64,000 nucleotides of DNA from assembly GCA_905221605.1 (NCBI GenBank), contig CAJNDS010000490.1, forward strand, positions 7,501-71,500, in the 5' to 3' direction. This document shows positions 60,612 through 64,000 of the stretch, piece by piece; positions within the stretch are counted from its first letter, which is position 1, and each line of letters begins with the position of its first letter. Source of the stretch: Symbiodinium natans (Eukaryota > Sar > Dinophyceae > Suessiales > Symbiodiniaceae). The position numbers and the translations under genes were made by a program. The notes under the pieces were generated by a model, which saw only the letters and a list, made by a program, of their open reading frames with translations, was not told where the DNA came from and ran no database searches.

Positions 60612-61071
60612 GTTGGGGGGGGGGATTTTCTACACATGCATGTATGTATTGATAAAAACAGAGTGTGTGTATATATATATACATATATACATATTTGCAT
60701 TTACATATATACACGACAGACGAGTATAACTCAAGATGATATAATGTGCAGCACTTTAAGATGTGATATAGCGTACCTTCAAGGGAGATGTGTCGGATGA
60801 CCCTCAGGTACCACCGTTATGGTACCGCAAAGGAGGTCATACAGTACTTAACTTTGAGGGGGAAGGGGTACATATAGGATGACCCCCAGGCTACACGGCC
60901 CACCCCACACACACACACACAGAGCTTGAGCCAACAAATCTATGCCATGAATCCCTCACCTTATAAACACCCCCAGACTCTAAGAACCCACTCAGCCCTA
61001 CGCTTTACGCCCTAAACCCTAAACCCTAAGCCCTAAGCCCTATATATATACATATATATATATAGTTATAC

Positions 61072-61315
61072 CTAAACCCTAAACCCTAAAACCCAAAACC
61101 CTAAAACCCTAAACCCAAGCCCCAAACCCCAAACCCCAAACCCCAAACCACCCCAAACCCCAAACCCCAAACCCCAAACCCCAAACCCCAAACCCCAAAC
61201 CCCAAACCCCAAACCCCAAAAACCCCAAACCCCAAACCCCAAACCCCAAACCCAAACCCCAAAAACCCCAAACAACCCAAAAACCCAAACCCTAAACCCT
61301 AAACCCTTAAACTAA
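61072..61315 (-). repeat. CCCCAAA array
   Basis: About 24 units of the CCCCAAA variant with CCCTAAA at the edges, followed by a 19-C run (61337-61354). Confidence 0.95.
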
Positions 61316-61375
61316 CCCTAAACCCTAAACCCTAACCCCCCCCCCCCCCCCCCCTGTAAGGCCCGACTCCTGCAG

Positions 61376-61435
61376 CCAGCAGGTCTTAGAAGCAATGGAC
61401 TTCGAGGTCGCAACGCCGCCACTTGTCACATATAT
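61376..61435 (+). CDS. Exon candidate (chain 3)
   Basis: Acceptor TCCTGCAG, donor ATAT|GTAGGG. Reads QQVLEAMDFEVATPPLVTYM, close in style to the helix-5/Pro segment of cyclins (E..vL..l.F.l..P). Confidence 0.5.
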
Positions 61436-61927
61436 GTAGGGGTTTGGGGTTTATGTTAGGGTTTGGGGTTTGGGGTTTAGGGTTTAGGGTTTAGGGTTTA
61501 GGGTTTAGGGTTTAGGATTCGTGCTGGTATTTCCCGGAGGTGGAAGTGAAAAGGTTGCGTGCTGTTCGATTTGAATATACGGTATAGCCTTGTATATACT
61601 GCCTCAAGGTACTTTACATGCACCGAATCTGTCCTGAGATTGACAATCTCGCGGTGGACAGGTCAAGGATGTTTGCGGTTTAGAGATTAGGGCTTTCATG
61701 AACTTCTAAGCCCTGTCTTGACGTAAACTGAGGTAAAGCCCTTGCGCCTCATTCATATGTTGTGTTTTGTGTGGGCCGTTTCCTTGCAGGTGCTCTGGCG
61801 CGAGTGGGGTCTAGGGTATCTTGAGCAACAGTGCGACTAGAGGGGTACAAGGGTATGTGAAGGGACTGATTGTGGGGATCCACCAGGCCAATATGATTCT
61901 TGCTCAAGGTCCCTGGTCCCTAAAACC

Positions 61928-62030
61928 CTACTTGGAGGTTCATGGTACTTATAGCCCACTGATAAGCCCCTTAAGTGCCCTAATATGGTGTTGTAAGCAC
62001 AGTTAGAATTGGTAAATAAGTACCATGAAC
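61928..62030. mobile_element. CTACTTGG-family element, copy 2
   Basis: CTACTTGGAGGTTCATGGTA at the left, AAGTACCATGAACC at the right, cut by CCCTAAA repeats. Confidence 0.6.
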
Positions 62031-62085
62031 CCCTAAACCCTAAACCCTAAACCCTAAACCCTATACCTTATAAACCTTAGACCAG

Positions 62086-62188
62086 CTTCCCCGGATGCAA
62101 AGGACGGCGATCGAGATGTTGGGCCTGGTCGCCAGCCGCTGTCAAGCGAGAGCGCGACGAGACGCTTGCCCATGGCTTGGGGGCTACC

Positions 62189-62189
<1 letters not shown>
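62086..62189 (+). CDS. Exon candidate (chain 3)
   Basis: After TTAGACCAG; reads LPRMQRTAIEMLGLVASRCQ then a basic run. Runs directly into a triplet microsatellite. Confidence 0.4.
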
Positions 62190-62476
<287 letters not shown>

Positions 62477-62688
62477 AAGGCTACAAGTCGGGCGACTCTA
62501 GGCATAGTTCGCTATAGACTCATGTGGTATCTTTGAAACCCTAAACCCTAAACCCTAAACCCTAAACCCTTAACCCTTAACCCTTAACCCTTAACCCTTT
62601 AAACCCTAAACCCTAAACCCCAAACCCTAAACCCTAAACCTTGTCATTTCACATGAACCTTCATGCGACCCAGCATTGAAATCCTCAG

Positions 62689-62743
62689 CTGTGCAGCGTG
62701 AGTTCATGCTGATGGTGGCAGGCAGAAGTTCTGCGTCTTCGGG
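62689..62743 (+). CDS. Exon candidate (chain 3)
   Basis: Acceptor ATCCTCAG, donor GG|GTTTAGGG. One frame reads VQREFMLMVAGRSSASSG. Confidence 0.4.
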
Positions 62744-62789
62744 GTTTAGGGCTTAGGGTTTAGGGTTTGGGGTTTGGGGTTTAGGATAG

Positions 62790-62853
62790 AAGCCCACGAG
62801 CATAAGTGTGTGAAGGAGGGAAGGCCGCGTGTCTATCAGGAGATGCCATCAGG
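62790..62853 (+). CDS. Exon candidate (chain 3)
   Basis: Acceptor TAGGATAG inside a drifted repeat, donor CAGG|GTTTGG. Reads AHEHKCVKEGRPRVYQEMPS. Confidence 0.45.
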
Positions 62854-62945
62854 GTTTGGAGTTTAGGATTTGGGGTTTAGGGTTTAGGGTTTGGAGTTTA
62901 GGGTTTAGGGTTTGGAAACCATGTGTCGTTTCTTATGCAACCCAG

Positions 62946-63020
62946 GACCCTGGCTGCCAATTCTGTACAGCTTGCCAGGACGCGTTCGCCACCTGGCGAA
63001 AGCTCTGGTGGGGATGCCCC
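62946..63020 (+). CDS. Exon candidate (chain 3)
   Basis: Acceptor AACCCAG. Two frames open: DPGCQFCTACQDAFATWRKL (C-x2-C-x2-C) or PWLPILYSLPGRVRHLAKAL. Confidence 0.35.
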
Positions 63021-63797
63021 AAGCCCTAAACCCTAAACCCTAAACCCTAAACCCTAAATGTCGGGATGTTTATGGGTAGTTTTCGTGGTATTTCGCATGA
63101 GGATCGGCAGGGGGACTTGGGGGTTTGTCTTAGGCCACCCTTCCTTGGCGACCACATGAGACTACATGAGCCCGAGAATTGAGATCATACACCACAATTT
63201 TAGGGTTTAGGGTGTAGAGTCTGAGTTGAGGGTAAAATAAGCCCTAAGCCCTAAGCCCTAAATATGTGCAGCCTCAACTGTTTAGGCTCATGTTTGGTAC
63301 GGTTTGAGCAGTATGGCGATGGCCTTCTCGAGAGCGTTCACCGCTCGTCGCTCTAGTATAGCAAATGACTTCTCCGTCCCGGAACCCAGAACCCTAAATC
63401 ACCCTCAACCTTGGCCCCCCTTATACGAACAGTACTTAATGGGGATCCTAATCGGGGTACTATGCAGCACTGTTAGAACGACCCTAAAACCTAAACCCGG
63501 AACAGTCTTACGGGAAACATCTCTGGAAGGCTTACGAATGTTGACTGTCCAACCAACGCCTCTTCCTAACCGGCTCCTTCATTCATTGTTTCGGGGTTTG
63601 GGGCTTAGGGTTTGGGCGATTCTGTATCTTAACCCCTCTTCAAACCTAAATTACTTGGCTTGTTGGGTTGTTTTCTTTATTTGGCCCCTCTTAAACCCTA
63701 AGATTTCAGGGCTAGTTTAGGGTTTAAGGTTTAGGTTTTAGGGTTTAGGGTTTAGGGTTTAGGGGTAAGAGGCTGCTGTAGGTCACTTCGATCCGGT

Positions 63798-63830
63798 AGG
63801 TGCCACCTGGAAGGTTCGATACGTGTATGA
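63798..63830 (+). CDS. Exon candidate (chain 3), last in window
   Basis: Acceptor GCTGTAG, possible donor AAG|GTTCGA. Reads HFDPVGATWK, and stays open further (VRYVYEAGLIFLVPLKG). The gene appears to continue past the window. Confidence 0.35.
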   Translation, partial: RCHLEGSIRV

Positions 63831-63864
63831 AGCAGGGCTTATATTTCTTGTACCCCTCAAAGGG

Positions 63865-63958
63865 ACACCCAAAAAAAAGGGTTTAGGGTTTAGGGTCTAG
63901 GGTTTGGGGTTTGGGGTTTAGGGTTTAGGGTTTAGGGTTTAGGGTTTATATATATATA
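63865..63958 (+). repeat. TTTAGGG array and TATA run
   Basis: About ten units, then TATATATATATG. Confidence 0.9.
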
Positions 63959-64000
63959 TGTAGATAAGCACTCACCAATATTAACAAGCAACCTTATATA

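Overview
The window looks like nuclear DNA of a dinoflagellate, probably a symbiodiniacean or a near relative. Three things point there: telomere-type repeats (TTTAGGG on one strand, CCCTAAA on the other, with many drifted variants) scattered over almost all 64 kb; intron-rich genes using both GT and GC donors; and protein families I associate with Symbiodiniaceae genomes. This is recognition from memory, not a search. No rRNA, tRNA, spliced-leader gene or CRISPR array was found.

Layout. (1) 1-8.1 kb: five mostly intronless plus-strand ORFs: a Lys/Ala-rich basic protein, a frameshifted zinc-finger/SR-tail protein, a small Cys-cluster protein with an HPD motif, a zinc-finger/coiled-coil protein, and a transposase-like ORF with one in-frame TAG. 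(2) 8.1-21 kb: telomere-type arrays alternating with short plus-strand stretches that look like exons, a 5'-truncated LINE remnant on the minus strand (15.6-17.2 kb), and many 90-130 bp inverted-repeat elements. (3) 21.6-31.8 kb: one minus-strand gene (gene A) pieced together from about 24 exons, from an ATG at 31776 to a TAA at 21656, with one in-frame TAG at 26327. (4) 33-42 kb: more minus-strand exons (genes B and C), one group with methyltransferase-like motifs. (5) 43-64 kb: a 232-bp tandem array, then about 30 short plus-strand exon candidates embedded in telomere-type repeats and small inverted-repeat elements.

The main observation concerns how the repeats and exons fit together. A TTTAGGG array contains GT at the start of a repeat (GTTTAGGG) and AG at its end (TTTAG), so any such array meets the GT-AG rule. 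At 53013-53086 a 74-base stretch made only of this repeat separates two ORF pieces that join in phase. At least eight other exon candidates end exactly at GTTTAGGG, and several begin exactly after TTTAG or CCCTAG. I read much of the interstitial telomere-type sequence here as intron. Several families of small terminal-inverted-repeat elements lie in the same introns. Exon reading frames on the plus strand are often ambiguous because the DNA is GC-rich and exons are short.
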